Of a DNA stretch of 64,000 bases, positions 45,497 to 53,683 are shown piece after piece. The DNA lies in NCBI GenBank assembly GCA_943370025.1, contig CALRPI020000009.1, forward strand, positions 1 to 64,000, read 5' to 3'. Each line of letters starts with the position of its first letter. Positions within the stretch are counted from its first letter, which is position 1. A program made the position numbers and the translations under genes. This DNA is from JAAUUE01 sp943370025. Lineage in GTDB: Bacteria; Cyanobacteriota; Cyanobacteriia; Cyanobacteriales; JAAUUE01. Under the pieces are notes generated by a model, which was not told where the DNA came from, ran no database searches, and worked only from the letters and a program-made list of their open reading frames with translations.

Positions 45497-47620
45497 ATGT
45501 CTAAGAGATCGCTAAGATTATCTCCAACAGGAGTTAGAAAAGCTAAACAACAGTTTGCTGCTAAAGGCTGGACTCAGGAATATTTAGCAATTGAAATAGG
45601 GATCAAAACCCGGCAACCAATTTGGCGATTTTTTGGTGGGGAACCCATTGAACGGTTTACATTTTTTGAAATTTGCACCATCTTAGATTTGGATTGGCGA
45701 GAAATTGCCTTAGACCCACCCGCAGAGAGTATTGACCGTACTGCCGATCGCTCAGATGCCCAATCAGATTCTCAATCAGATTCTCAATCAAATGCCTTAA
45801 GCCTAGATGAATTAGTGCAACAGGTGCGATCGCAACGAAAGGGAAAAATCGCTCATCAATGCGGCATCCTACAATTACTAGATATTAACCGTCCTGTCTC
45901 AATTGATAAAATATACGTTGATATTGATGTTTTAGAACAGATACCTAGTCTGCAAAAATTAGAGATTGACTCCCTCGATAACCTCACCCCAGAAGAGGTC
46001 GATCGCCCCGGCTTTGGCATCATACGTGGCAGCCAAATTCCGGGAATCCAAGCAGTGGTGAAATATAACAAACTGCGAGTATTGGGCAAGACCGGTGCTG
46101 GAAAAACTACATTTTTAAAATATCTAGCTGTTCAATGCGATCGAGCAAAACTAGCTGCCAATAAAGTACCAGTTTTTATTACCTTACGAGACTTTGCTGA
46201 AAGCTATCGCACCAAAATCCAGCCCAATTTATTAGAATTTATCCATCAAGAATTTATCACCTCAGATATTCCTGAACTAGAAACTCTTAAGCTGCTCCTG
46301 CATGGCGGGAGAGTATTATTCTTAATTGATGGAATGGATGAGCTTTCTTCAGAAGACAGCATGAGTGTTCTCAATGAAATTCGCCGATTCTCTGAGAAAT
46401 ATTATCGAAATCATTTTGTAGTGTCTCGGCGTACTGCCTTCCATAAATTGTTACTACAAGGCTTCACTGATGTGGAAATTGCCCATTTTAATAAAACCCA
46501 AATTCATGATTTTACCCAGAAATGGTTTAGGGAATTTAGTCAAACCAACGCCGCCGATGCATTAACTAGGGCATCTCAGTTTTTGGCAATGTTGGAATTG
46601 CCAGAAAAGCAGCGTTTTCAACGGCTAATGAGTACTCCCCTATTTTTGCATCTTGCCTGTTCCCTATTTCACCACACAGACCAACTTCGGCTCAAGAAGG
46701 CAGATTTTTATAAACAAATAACATATTTACTCTTCGAGAAGTGGGATGAATTTAAGGGTATTAAGCGGGATAAATTACATTCCAAGCTTTTAGTGCCCCA
46801 ACTGTTAGATTTGAGCTGTGAATTAGCCTTTTCACTCTTTGAACATAAGCAATTTTTATATACATTGGAAATAGTTGGGGGACATCTGACGAATTTCATG
46901 AAAAAACTCCTCCCCCTCGATGCCGAAGTAGAAGAACGCTACTATGCAACTGAAATAATAGTTCAATCGGCAAAGTCTCAACCCTACGGATTCGCAGTAG
47001 AACGGGCGAGGGATATTTTCTCGTTTGCCTATTTGGCATTACACGAATATTTGACGGCTCGAAAGATAGTTGTAAGTTATGAACTTCAGAGATCCGAAGA
47101 GTTCTTACAAAAGCTAGTGCAACATATTACTGATCCCCATTGGCGAGAAATCTTTTTGCTGACGGCGACTATGCTGCGGAGTGGCGATCGCTTGGTGCAA
47201 TTAATGAAACAAGAAATTGACGGTTTTGTGGCTGAAGACCCCTATTTACAAGATTTTCTCATCCAGGCACACCAAAAACTACGAGATAAAATCCTACAGG
47301 AAGGTCTAGATGAATCAGCAAGTCCAGACCTAGGGTTCTATAAATTGCTGCAACAAATTAATAATCCATTGCCTGATAGCGATCGGGGAGAAGTGTTGCA
47401 AACACAGCAGGCGATCGCTACCCGTCAAGAGATCATTAATCAGTGGGAATTCACCCCCCATCAACAGCTAGTATTACAACACTACTATGATGCTAACCAG
47501 CTCCTACTTGATTGCCTAAACAGCGGTAGTGAAGTCACCCCAAGCCTCCGAGAAAAAATAGAAACAACCTTGCTGTTGCCACAAACAGAGCTAGGTAGTG
47601 GCATGACTTCGCCATTGTAG
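45497..47620 (+). CDS. HTH-NACHT STAND NTPase, copy 3
   Basis: About 707 residues, closest to copy 2. The HTH module begins MSKRSLRLSPTGVRKAKQ. Walker A is GKTGAGKTT, Walker B FLIDGMDE, and the C-terminus again has DPHWREIFLLTATML. I chose ATG 45497 because it aligns with the starts of copies 1 and 2 and has CAGGAG upstream; the frame open from 45413 adds 28 unrelated residues. Residues 105-115 hold an Ser/Gln/Asp mini-repeat absent from the others. Candidate antiphage protein by family only. Confidence 0.85.
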   Translation: MSKRSLRLSPTGVRKAKQQFAAKGWTQEYLAIEIGIKTRQPIWRFFGGEPIERFTFFEICTILDLDWREIALDPPAESIDRTADRSDAQSDSQSDSQSNALSLDELVQQVRSQRKGKIAHQCGILQLLDINRPVSIDKIYVDIDVLEQIPSLQKLEIDSLDNLTPEEVDRPGFGIIRGSQIPGIQAVVKYNKLRVLGKTGAGKTTFLKYLAVQCDRAKLAANKVPVFITLRDFAESYRTKIQPNLLEFIHQEFITSDIPELETLKLLLHGGRVLFLIDGMDELSSEDSMSVLNEIRRFSEKYYRNHFVVSRRTAFHKLLLQGFTDVEIAHFNKTQIHDFTQKWFREFSQTNAADALTRASQFLAMLELPEKQRFQRLMSTPLFLHLACSLFHHTDQLRLKKADFYKQITYLLFEKWDEFKGIKRDKLHSKLLVPQLLDLSCELAFSLFEHKQFLYTLEIVGGHLTNFMKKLLPLDAEVEERYYATEIIVQSAKSQPYGFAVERARDIFSFAYLALHEYLTARKIVVSYELQRSEEFLQKLVQHITDPHWREIFLLTATMLRSGDRLVQLMKQEIDGFVAEDPYLQDFLIQAHQKLRDKILQEGLDESASPDLGFYKLLQQINNPLPDSDRGEVLQTQQAIATRQEIINQWEFTPHQQLVLQHYYDANQLLLDCLNSGSEVTPSLREKIETTLLLPQTELGSGMTSPL

Positions 47621-47726
47621 TGAAGCCAAACCCCTACACCAGAATTATTATTAATCGCACGCCACCATGAGAATAGTTGGTGGTCATCGAAAGATACCAA
47701 ATGGGTTCTATATAGCCTTCGGCATT

Positions 47727-47780
47727 TACAGCAGTTTGTATGGGGGCGGGTGTCGCCGCCCCCATACAAACCTAAACCTA
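47727..47780. repeat. Half copy of hairpin repeat family A
   Basis: TACAGCAGTTTG, stem TATGGGGGCGG/CCGCCCCCATA and CAAACCTAA are present; the right-hand third is missing and a family B copy begins 10 bp later. It looks like an insertion or recombination junction between two families. Confidence 0.65.
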
Positions 47781-47789
47781 ATAAATATA

Positions 47790-47887
47790 TAGCAACCCTA
47801 AATGGTTTCACCCGCCTTCGGCGGGTGAAACCATTTACTAGAAGCAAGTTGACTTGGCAACTGTTAGAAAATGATTTAGGACTGCTA
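47790..47887. repeat. Hairpin repeat, family B
   Basis: 98 bp from TAGCAACCCTAAAT to ATTTAGGACTGCTA with stem GGTTTCACCCGCC / GGCGGGTGAAACC. The remaining gap to 48081 is AT-rich and probably holds the promoter of the stress operon; no clear boxes seen. Confidence 0.75.
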
Positions 47888-48081
47888 TAAATATATTTTG
47901 TAATTAATTGTAATTAAATTAATCAATTTCATCATCTTAACCATTAGATCAATCTTAGCCCTGAGATAGTAAGAGAAATAGGAGTGATTCTTCGGAATTT
48001 AGAAGTTAGGAAGAGTGGTGCTTCTTAACTTCAACATCCTATTTACTTTAAACTATCAAAGCAAAAGCTAGGAGAGTATTT

Positions 48082-48570
48082 ATGACTATTCCCACAAGAA
48101 AATCAGCCGCCTATGTTGACAAAATTAATGAAGCGGAAGGTTATACGATCGATCAGGATGGCTTGACAAATAGCTATGCGATCGAACCAGAAATGTATGA
48201 AGAAGACGGCAGTGTTCCTGCCGAATTAGGCAATAAAGTTACGGTAGTAGATATCTTTGCTTCTAAGCTGGAAGCAAAAAATGCTGTTTTAGAAATAGAA
48301 CAAAAAGGCTTACGCTCTCAACAAATTTCTGTCATTGCTAAAGGCTATCAAGATGCTAAAAGTTGCATGACTTGGGAAAGTATTGAAGCTGGTGGTGGCT
48401 TGGCTTTGATTCTCACAGAAATGGGCATTAGTGAACGGGCGATCGACCAATTTGTAGATGCTGTTGAAGATGGCAAATATCTAATAATTGTCACGGGGAA
48501 CGATCGGGAAGCTAGTCAGGCAGAACATGTTTTGGAAGCTTTTGGACATCGGGTAATTATCGTTGACTAA
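48082..48570 (+). CDS. General stress protein (YflT/17M-like), soluble form
   Basis: A 162-residue protein. Residues about 55-100 (VTVVDIFASKLEAKNAVLEIEQKGLRSQQISVIAKG) and 125-162 (IDQFVDAVEDGKYLIIVTG) are the two halves of the fold found at 50025-50633. The Gly-rich membrane insert that joins them there is missing here. An acidic 50-residue extension precedes. AGGAG lies upstream of ATG 48082. It heads a run of stress genes; molecular function is unknown. Confidence 0.75.
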   Translation: MTIPTRKSAAYVDKINEAEGYTIDQDGLTNSYAIEPEMYEEDGSVPAELGNKVTVVDIFASKLEAKNAVLEIEQKGLRSQQISVIAKGYQDAKSCMTWESIEAGGGLALILTEMGISERAIDQFVDAVEDGKYLIIVTGNDREASQAEHVLEAFGHRVIIVD

Positions 48571-48618
48571 TTTGCCAATTTGCCAATTTGCCAAAATTAA
48601 ATTCAAGAGGAGAAATAA

Positions 48619-49104
48619 ATGAGTAGTCTAATTGCAGTTGGCTTCAAAGATGAATTCACTGCTGATCAGGTAGTCACCGAACTCCTGAAATTGCAACGGG
48701 AACATCTAGTTGATCTAGAAGATGCGGCGATCGTGATCAGAAATAAAGAAGGAAAAGTCCGCATTAAGCAAACCCAAGAACTGACTATTACTGGAGCAGT
48801 AAGTGGTGGTTTCTGGGGAGTTTTATTGGGCTTTATCTTTTTTAATCCCCTCTTGGGCTGGGCGGTTGGTGCTTTGGCAGGAGCAGTTTCTGGGGCATTG
48901 ACAGATATCGGCATTGATGACAATTTCATCCGAGATGTGGGGAGTACGATCGAACCCGGCACCTCTGCCATTTTTGTTTTGGTCAGAAGAGCCACTGCCG
49001 ACAAAGTATTAGCCGACCTCAGCAAGTTCGAGGGCAAGGTTCTGAAAACTTCTCTCTCCAATGAAGATGAAGCAAAACTTCAAGCAGTTCTGACAAAAGC
49101 TTGA
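48619..49104 (+). CDS. DUF1269 membrane protein
   Basis: A 161-residue DUF1269 protein: an N-terminal alpha/beta half (LIAVGFKDEFTADQVVTELLKL), a Gly/Ala-rich double membrane hairpin (about 58-95, GAVSGGFWGVLLGFIFF...AVGALAGAVSGAL) and a C-terminal half (TSAIFVLVRRATADKVLADL). The family is common in stress-response neighbourhoods but has no proven activity. GAGGAG lies before ATG 48619, and the gene follows 48 bp after its neighbour, likely in one operon. Confidence 0.85.
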   Translation: MSSLIAVGFKDEFTADQVVTELLKLQREHLVDLEDAAIVIRNKEGKVRIKQTQELTITGAVSGGFWGVLLGFIFFNPLLGWAVGALAGAVSGALTDIGIDDNFIRDVGSTIEPGTSAIFVLVRRATADKVLADLSKFEGKVLKTSLSNEDEAKLQAVLTKA

Positions 49105-49199
49105 TTTTCTGATTCTAGAAAGTAATTTTGTCAGAATAGTGATTGCTTAAATTGCTCTCCAGCAATATTCGGATATACACAAAAAACGAGTGCTAAATC

Positions 49200-49904
49200 A
49201 TGTTTTTTCACAAGAAAGATCCAATTCATTCAGTACAAGTTGATCAGGCTGATCCTCGTTTTGCCCAACTATTGTTGGAGCAATTTGGTGGAGCAACAGG
49301 AGAACTTTCTGCCGCCTTGCAATACTGGGTGCAATCATTTCATATCGAAGATCAAAGCATCAAAGATATGTTGCAAGATATCGCGATCGAAGAGTTTGGA
49401 CATTTGGAAATGGTAGGTAAATTGATCGAAATTCATACAAAAGATGTTGATCAAACCCCAGCCTATCAAAGTACCCTTTTTGCCGTAAAAGGCATGGGTC
49501 CTCACTTTCTCGATAGTCAAGGTAGTGCTTGGTCTGCCAACTACTTAAATGAAGGTGGTGATGTGGTTCGAGATCTGCGGGCAAATATTGCAGCAGAGGC
49601 GGGCGCTCGGCAAACCTATGAAGCGCTGATTAAGCTGGCAACTGATGCGGGAACCAAGAAAACTCTTGAACACCTGCTAACCAGAGAAATTTCTCATACT
49701 CAAATGTTTATGAGAGCCTTAGATTCTATGGGTAAGCTAACAGATCCTTTCTTCGGAAATATCCAGCCCGATGAAACCGTAAAACTCTACTACAACTTAT
49801 CCACTGATGGTCAAGGAAAAGATGAACGAGGTCCTTGGAACTCTGCCCCTGATGTGGAATATATTGCCGATCCCTTGGGCGACCTTGCTAAAAAGAAGAG
49901 CTAA
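49200..49904 (+). CDS. Manganese catalase
   Basis: A 234-residue di-manganese catalase that disproportionates hydrogen peroxide. Four-helix-bundle ligands are visible: Glu in GELSAALQY (near 35), Glu and His in IEEFGHLEM (near 64 and 67), Glu in AAEAGARQTYEAL (near 133) and His in REISHTQMF (near 166). The C-terminal arm (GPWNSAP...DPLGDLAKKK) is typical of the family. It lies between DUF1269 and general-stress genes, consistent with an oxidative-stress island. ATG 49200 has a weak ribosome site. Confidence 0.93.
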   Translation: MFFHKKDPIHSVQVDQADPRFAQLLLEQFGGATGELSAALQYWVQSFHIEDQSIKDMLQDIAIEEFGHLEMVGKLIEIHTKDVDQTPAYQSTLFAVKGMGPHFLDSQGSAWSANYLNEGGDVVRDLRANIAAEAGARQTYEALIKLATDAGTKKTLEHLLTREISHTQMFMRALDSMGKLTDPFFGNIQPDETVKLYYNLSTDGQGKDERGPWNSAPDVEYIADPLGDLAKKKS

Positions 49905-49919
49905 GTTTTAAAAGTTTCT

Positions 49920-49980
49920 GGCGGTTGAAACCGCGACTACAAGAACAAATCCCATCTTGTAGCGGCGATTTTAGTCGCCG
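49920..49980. repeat. Repeat family C
   Basis: GGCGGTTGAAACCGCGACTACAAG and, 20 bp on, its partner CTTGTAGCGGCGATTTTAGTCGCC make a paired structure. It lies 15 bp after the catalase stop. Confidence 0.6.
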
Positions 49981-50024
49981 AGCTAGTTAATCAAATCAAC
50001 ACAATCAAACATAGGTACAAAATC

Positions 50025-50633
50025 ATGATGACAGCACAACAAAACAAAAGAGCAATTGGTACTTTCTCTAATCACTCTGAAGCTGAAAAGGCTCTCAACG
50101 AATTAAAAGATAGTGGCTTTGCGATGAATCAAGTTTCTATCGTTGGTCAAGATATCAATCACAACTCCGTGGCTGGGGCTAATAGTGGCGATCGCCTTGC
50201 TGACCTAGCTGACAACAACAAAGCCGATGATGGTGCTAAAACTGGTGCCGTGGCTGGTGGGACTGTCGGTGGTCTCACAGGCTTATTAGTTGGCTTGGGC
50301 TTGGTGGCAATTCCCGCAGTTGGTCCTATCATGCTTGCTGGAGCCGGAGCTACAGCCCTTGCAACCACCTTGGCTGGAGGCGCGATCGGCGCAGCAACTG
50401 GCGGTATTCTCGGTGGACTAGTTGGCTTAGGGATTCCTGAAGACCGGGCGAGAGCCTATAGCGATCGAGTCGATCAAGGAGATTATCTAGTCATGGTGAC
50501 AGGCACCGATGAAGAAATCCAACGTGCCCAATCTATTCTTAGTCCTCGTGGCATCAACGATTGGGGTATCTACAATGATTCCGCTGCTGATTCCGCTGCT
50601 GATACTGCCACTAAGAATCAATATCTCGGCTAG
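50025..50633 (+). CDS. General stress protein (YflT/17M-like) with Gly-rich membrane hairpin
   Basis: A 202-residue protein: soluble half (AIGTFSNHSEAEKALNELKDSGFAMNQVSIVG), a long Gly/Ala membrane hairpin (about residues 75-140, GAVAGGTVGGLTGLLVGLGL...), then the second soluble half (DRVDQGDYLVMVTG). The tail has a repeated AADSAAD. It is the membrane version of the protein at 48082. Family members are induced by general stress; activity is unknown. It is preceded by a family C repeat, so it may have its own transcript. Confidence 0.82.
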   Translation: MMTAQQNKRAIGTFSNHSEAEKALNELKDSGFAMNQVSIVGQDINHNSVAGANSGDRLADLADNNKADDGAKTGAVAGGTVGGLTGLLVGLGLVAIPAVGPIMLAGAGATALATTLAGGAIGAATGGILGGLVGLGIPEDRARAYSDRVDQGDYLVMVTGTDEEIQRAQSILSPRGINDWGIYNDSAADSAADTATKNQYLG

Positions 50634-50655
50634 AGCCTAATCTCGGTTTGCTCTT

Positions 50656-50690
50656 GGTTCGACTCCGCTCACCGAGCGGAGCCGAGGTGA
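50656..50690. terminator. GC-rich hairpin after stress gene
   Basis: CTCCGCTC (50663-50670) and GAGCGGAG (50674-50681) form a perfect 8-bp stem with an ACC loop within a longer GC-rich dyad. A T-rich run (TTTTTTT at 50704-50710) follows 20 bp later, so termination is plausible but the spacing is long. Confidence 0.45.
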
Positions 50691-50792
50691 ATTAATTCTC
50701 CTCCTTTTTTTCTAGCGTAGCGGCACGTTAGTGCGGGGGGTGGGGGAATCTATCCCTTAATTCAAATCATCAACAATTATCAACTCAACACC

Positions 50793-51248
50793 ATGAATAC
50801 GAAAATACTTGCTCCAGTTTTAGTCAGTTTGATAGCTTCGATCGCTGTTGGTTGTACCGATGCTCGAACTACTAGCGATGCTCCCAGTTCAGTGAATCAA
50901 ACAGCAACACCGATGGTTCAAAGCACCGAACCAGCTAAGAATGATGCTCAAAGTGAAACCCGTGCTAGGCAGTTAGATGCCGATATTCGAGCTACAGAAC
51001 AACGTAACAATGCCGTAGGCGATCCAGTAAAACGGAATGATGGCGATCTGGCAACAGAAGTGCGAAGCAAGCTAGAAGCTAATATTCCCGGAGGCAATTT
51101 GACTGTAGCTGCCAAGGATGGTGTAGTAACCGTCGCTGGTACAGTGCCTAACCAAGATCAACTCGCTAAGATTCAAACCTTAGGTATGGAAATTAAAGGA
51201 GTTCAAAGTGTCAACGTTAAGGCAGTGGTTAAACCCCCCGCTAGCTAG
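50793..51248 (+). CDS. BON-domain lipoprotein
   Basis: A 151-residue predicted lipoprotein. The signal peptide ends with the lipobox SIAVGC (Cys near 21). A low-complexity linker (about 22-80) leads to one BON domain (DLATEVRSKLEANIPGGNLTVAAKDGVVTVAGTVPN...VKGVQSVNVKAVV). BON domains bind membranes or stabilise envelopes under stress, as in OsmY relatives. It sits among stress genes. Localisation to the outer or inner membrane cannot be told. Confidence 0.88.
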   Translation: MNTKILAPVLVSLIASIAVGCTDARTTSDAPSSVNQTATPMVQSTEPAKNDAQSETRARQLDADIRATEQRNNAVGDPVKRNDGDLATEVRSKLEANIPGGNLTVAAKDGVVTVAGTVPNQDQLAKIQTLGMEIKGVQSVNVKAVVKPPAS

Positions 51249-51469
51249 GTTCTTTCCATAGCAGTTGTTGTGTGGGTGACTGTCTTCGCCCATACAACAA
51301 CCCAATCACCACTCATGTTTCAGAAAACATAGCGTATTTGATTCCCTTGAAGACTGTTGTGACTAATTCTGATTAATGGATAACGTTAGGGCTTACGCAT
51401 TTGAAACCTGTTGTGGGTTGAGCGTAGTCGAAGACCGCAACGATTTTCAATAACCTAAATAATGTTATG
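51249..51469. other. Intergenic with degenerate hairpin repeat
   Basis: A decayed family A copy is seen at about 51258-51303 (TAGCAGTTGTTGTGTGGG...CCCATACAACAACCCA), with right end lost. A GTTGAGCGTAGTCGAA word occurs near 51417. No gene. Confidence 0.5.
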
Positions 51470-51578
51470 TAGCGATCCTAAATGGTTTCACCCGCCTTCG
51501 GCGGATGAAACCATCTATCAGAGGCAGTTTACATCTAGCAAATGATAGCAAATGATAGCAAATGATTTAGGATTGCTA
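51470..51578. repeat. Hairpin repeat, family B with short tandem repeat
   Basis: From TAGCGATCCTAAAT to ATTTAGGATTGCTA, stem GGTTTCACCCGCC / GGCGGATGAAACC (one mismatch). Inside the right arm the 11-mer AGCAAATGATA is repeated, showing slippage in place. Confidence 0.75.
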
Positions 51579-51747
51579 TAGTGCGTAAAGTGTTATGTAT
51601 GCTACAAATCTATTCGTTTTGTAAAGTTTTGTTTCGTAATGAACCAGATTAATCAAGTCACTCAATAGATTAAACATTCTCTTGTCAACTTAGGAATATA
51701 GAGATATACCAAACTTTTCTCTGTAAATATAAATTGCGAGGAAATAT

Positions 51748-51927
51748 ATGCCTAGACTTGTAGGAAAACAAACTAATTCTGCTTTGTATACTGGTTTGAT
51801 TTTGCTGGTAGTTGCTCTGGGAGCAGTGGCGTTGGAATACTTTGGAGTAGTTAACTATATTCCCAATTTTGGGAGAGAGGGTGGACTAAACGGGAGCCCT
51901 GCTAACCAACCTGCCAGAATAAAGTAA
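51748..51927 (+). CDS. Small single-pass membrane protein (59 aa)
   Basis: A 59-residue frame with a clear GAGGAAA site 5 nt before ATG 51748. One TM helix (about residues 13-35, LYTGLILLVVALGAVALEYF) is followed by a short Gly/Asn/Pro tail. It starts 77 bp before the PRC-barrel gene on the same strand, so the two may be co-transcribed. No family recognised. The good ribosome site and clean TM make it likely real. Confidence 0.6.
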   Translation: MPRLVGKQTNSALYTGLILLVVALGAVALEYFGVVNYIPNFGREGGLNGSPANQPARIK

Positions 51928-52004
51928 TCTATCAATTAATTTTTCAACCTAATTATTAGGTTTAGTTTCCATCAGATTTTCAAAAAATTAGGGGGATATT
52001 AAAA

Positions 52005-53459
52005 ATGCGTAATGGTAAAGGAATGATCGGTAAGCCAGTAGTTGCCTATGACTCTGGGGAAGAATTTAAAACTATTGTGGACTTGGTTTTTGATCAGGAA
52101 AACAATGTATTGTTAGGGTTTCTTGTCGATGAAGGAGGTTGGTTTAGCAATGCACTAGTACTACCTTTAGGTAATATTCAAGCGATCGGAATGGATGCCG
52201 TCATTGTTGCCTCTAGAGACGCGATCGCTTCTGCTACAGAATTTCCAGCAATTCAAAATATTTTAACCAAAGATAATGTTTTGAAAGGCACGAAAATCAT
52301 GACCCTGGATGGTCGTGATCTCGGTACTATGGTAGACCTTTATTTTGATGACACTAGTGGTGTAATTGAAGGCTACGAAGTATCTGGAGGAATCTTTGCT
52401 GATACCTATTCTGGACGTTCTTTTGTCCCCGCTCCTCAGACCCTGAAAATTGGTGAAGATATAGCTTTTGTGCCTTCGGAAACTGCCGACTTAATGGAAG
52501 AGCAAGTAGGTGGGATCAAAGCTGCCCTCCAAACCGCAGGGGACAAGGTTCAAGAAATAGCTCAAACTTCTAGTGAAAAAGCTCAAGAAATAGCTCAAAC
52601 TTCCAGTGAAAAAGCCCAAGAAGCTCTCCAATTGACGGGATCCAAATTACAGGAAGTTGGCCAACTAGCCAATGCCCAATTTACTAACACAGTTGTGAGT
52701 CCTGAAGAACAAGAGGAATTTGTATTAGGCAAAATTGCTCAACAAACCCTAGAAATTGCCGATGGTGGATACTTAATCCAAAAAGGACAATCTGTTCATC
52801 AAGCTCATATTCTTGTAGCTCGAAGCCACAACATGATGGAAGAACTTTACCATGCCACTGGGGGGAGTGTCAGAGAGACTTTCGGCAAAAAAATAACTGG
52901 TGCTGTGGCTAATGTAGGGTCAAGTATTGCCGCAAATATTGGAGTCGAACAAGCTCAAGGTCGGCGAGTTAATCAAATGATTTTTACCCCTGAAGGCTCT
53001 GTGGTGGCGGTAGAAGGGCAAATTGTCACTCCTTTGGTCATTGCTAGAGCGAAAACCCATCATCGGGAACAAGCTCTCTTAGAAGCTGTGGGTTTAACTT
53101 CTACTGAGACTCTAAAAACTACTAGCTCCCAAGTGGGACAGCAGGTGAAAGAAGGTGCAAAGGGTCTGTGGGAGCAGGTGAAAGAAACTGCAACTAATCT
53201 GCAAGATCAGGGAACTCAAGCCCTTGAAGATAGAAGAATTAAAGGTGCTCTGGGTCGTCCTGTCACACGGGTGATTCTGGATCTAAATGATGAAGTTATT
53301 CTCAATGTTGGGGAATTAATTACTCATCAAGCGATCGATGTTGCCCGTAGATCTGATGTTTTAGAAGTCTTGTTAGATTCGGTTTATACCGCAACTCCTA
53401 ACCTTTCCTTAGATGAATTACGAGCACCTGAACCGGGGAAAGCTGCTCTACCTCAATAA
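52005..53459 (+). CDS. PRC-barrel domain protein with coiled-coil repeats
   Basis: A 484-residue soluble protein with two PRC-barrel domains at the N-terminus (residues about 5-75 and 90-160; GKPVVAYDSGEEFKTIVDLVF and GTKIMTLDGRDLGTMVDLYF). A tandem helical repeat follows (QEIAQTSSEKA twice, about 180-205). Further segments near 235-345 and 405-460 (GALGRPVTRVILDLNDEVILNVGELI) look like degenerate PRC-like units. PRC barrels bind RNA or proteins; in cyanobacteria such long forms occur near stress genes. Role unknown. Confidence 0.82.
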   Translation: MRNGKGMIGKPVVAYDSGEEFKTIVDLVFDQENNVLLGFLVDEGGWFSNALVLPLGNIQAIGMDAVIVASRDAIASATEFPAIQNILTKDNVLKGTKIMTLDGRDLGTMVDLYFDDTSGVIEGYEVSGGIFADTYSGRSFVPAPQTLKIGEDIAFVPSETADLMEEQVGGIKAALQTAGDKVQEIAQTSSEKAQEIAQTSSEKAQEALQLTGSKLQEVGQLANAQFTNTVVSPEEQEEFVLGKIAQQTLEIADGGYLIQKGQSVHQAHILVARSHNMMEELYHATGGSVRETFGKKITGAVANVGSSIAANIGVEQAQGRRVNQMIFTPEGSVVAVEGQIVTPLVIARAKTHHREQALLEAVGLTSTETLKTTSSQVGQQVKEGAKGLWEQVKETATNLQDQGTQALEDRRIKGALGRPVTRVILDLNDEVILNVGELITHQAIDVARRSDVLEVLLDSVYTATPNLSLDELRAPEPGKAALPQ

Positions 53460-53568
53460 TACAGCAGTTTGTGTGTGGGCTGAGCGGAGTCGAAGCCCAC
53501 ACACAAACCCAGTCCCAGTCAACCTTTCAAAAAATGCGATGCACTCTATTTGCACGAAAGGTGCTGTA
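53460..53568. repeat. Hairpin repeat, family A
   Basis: 109 bp between TACAGCAGTTTG and GGTGCTGTA. The stem TGTGTGGGC / GCCCACACA carries the TGAGCGGAGTCGAA tip. It starts on the base after the PRC-barrel stop codon. Confidence 0.8.
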
Positions 53569-53683
53569 TTAACAATATTAATCCCTAGGGATAAATCGAG
53601 TTGATCACCTTATAACCTATGCCAAATTCTAGAGGTGTAGGTTTTTCTTTCTGGTTTTTCAGTATGTCAATCATTTAAAAACT

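Noticed and set aside
40084..47620. Two of the NACHT copies considered pseudogenes
   Set aside because: All three keep Walker A, Walker B and intact full-length frames.
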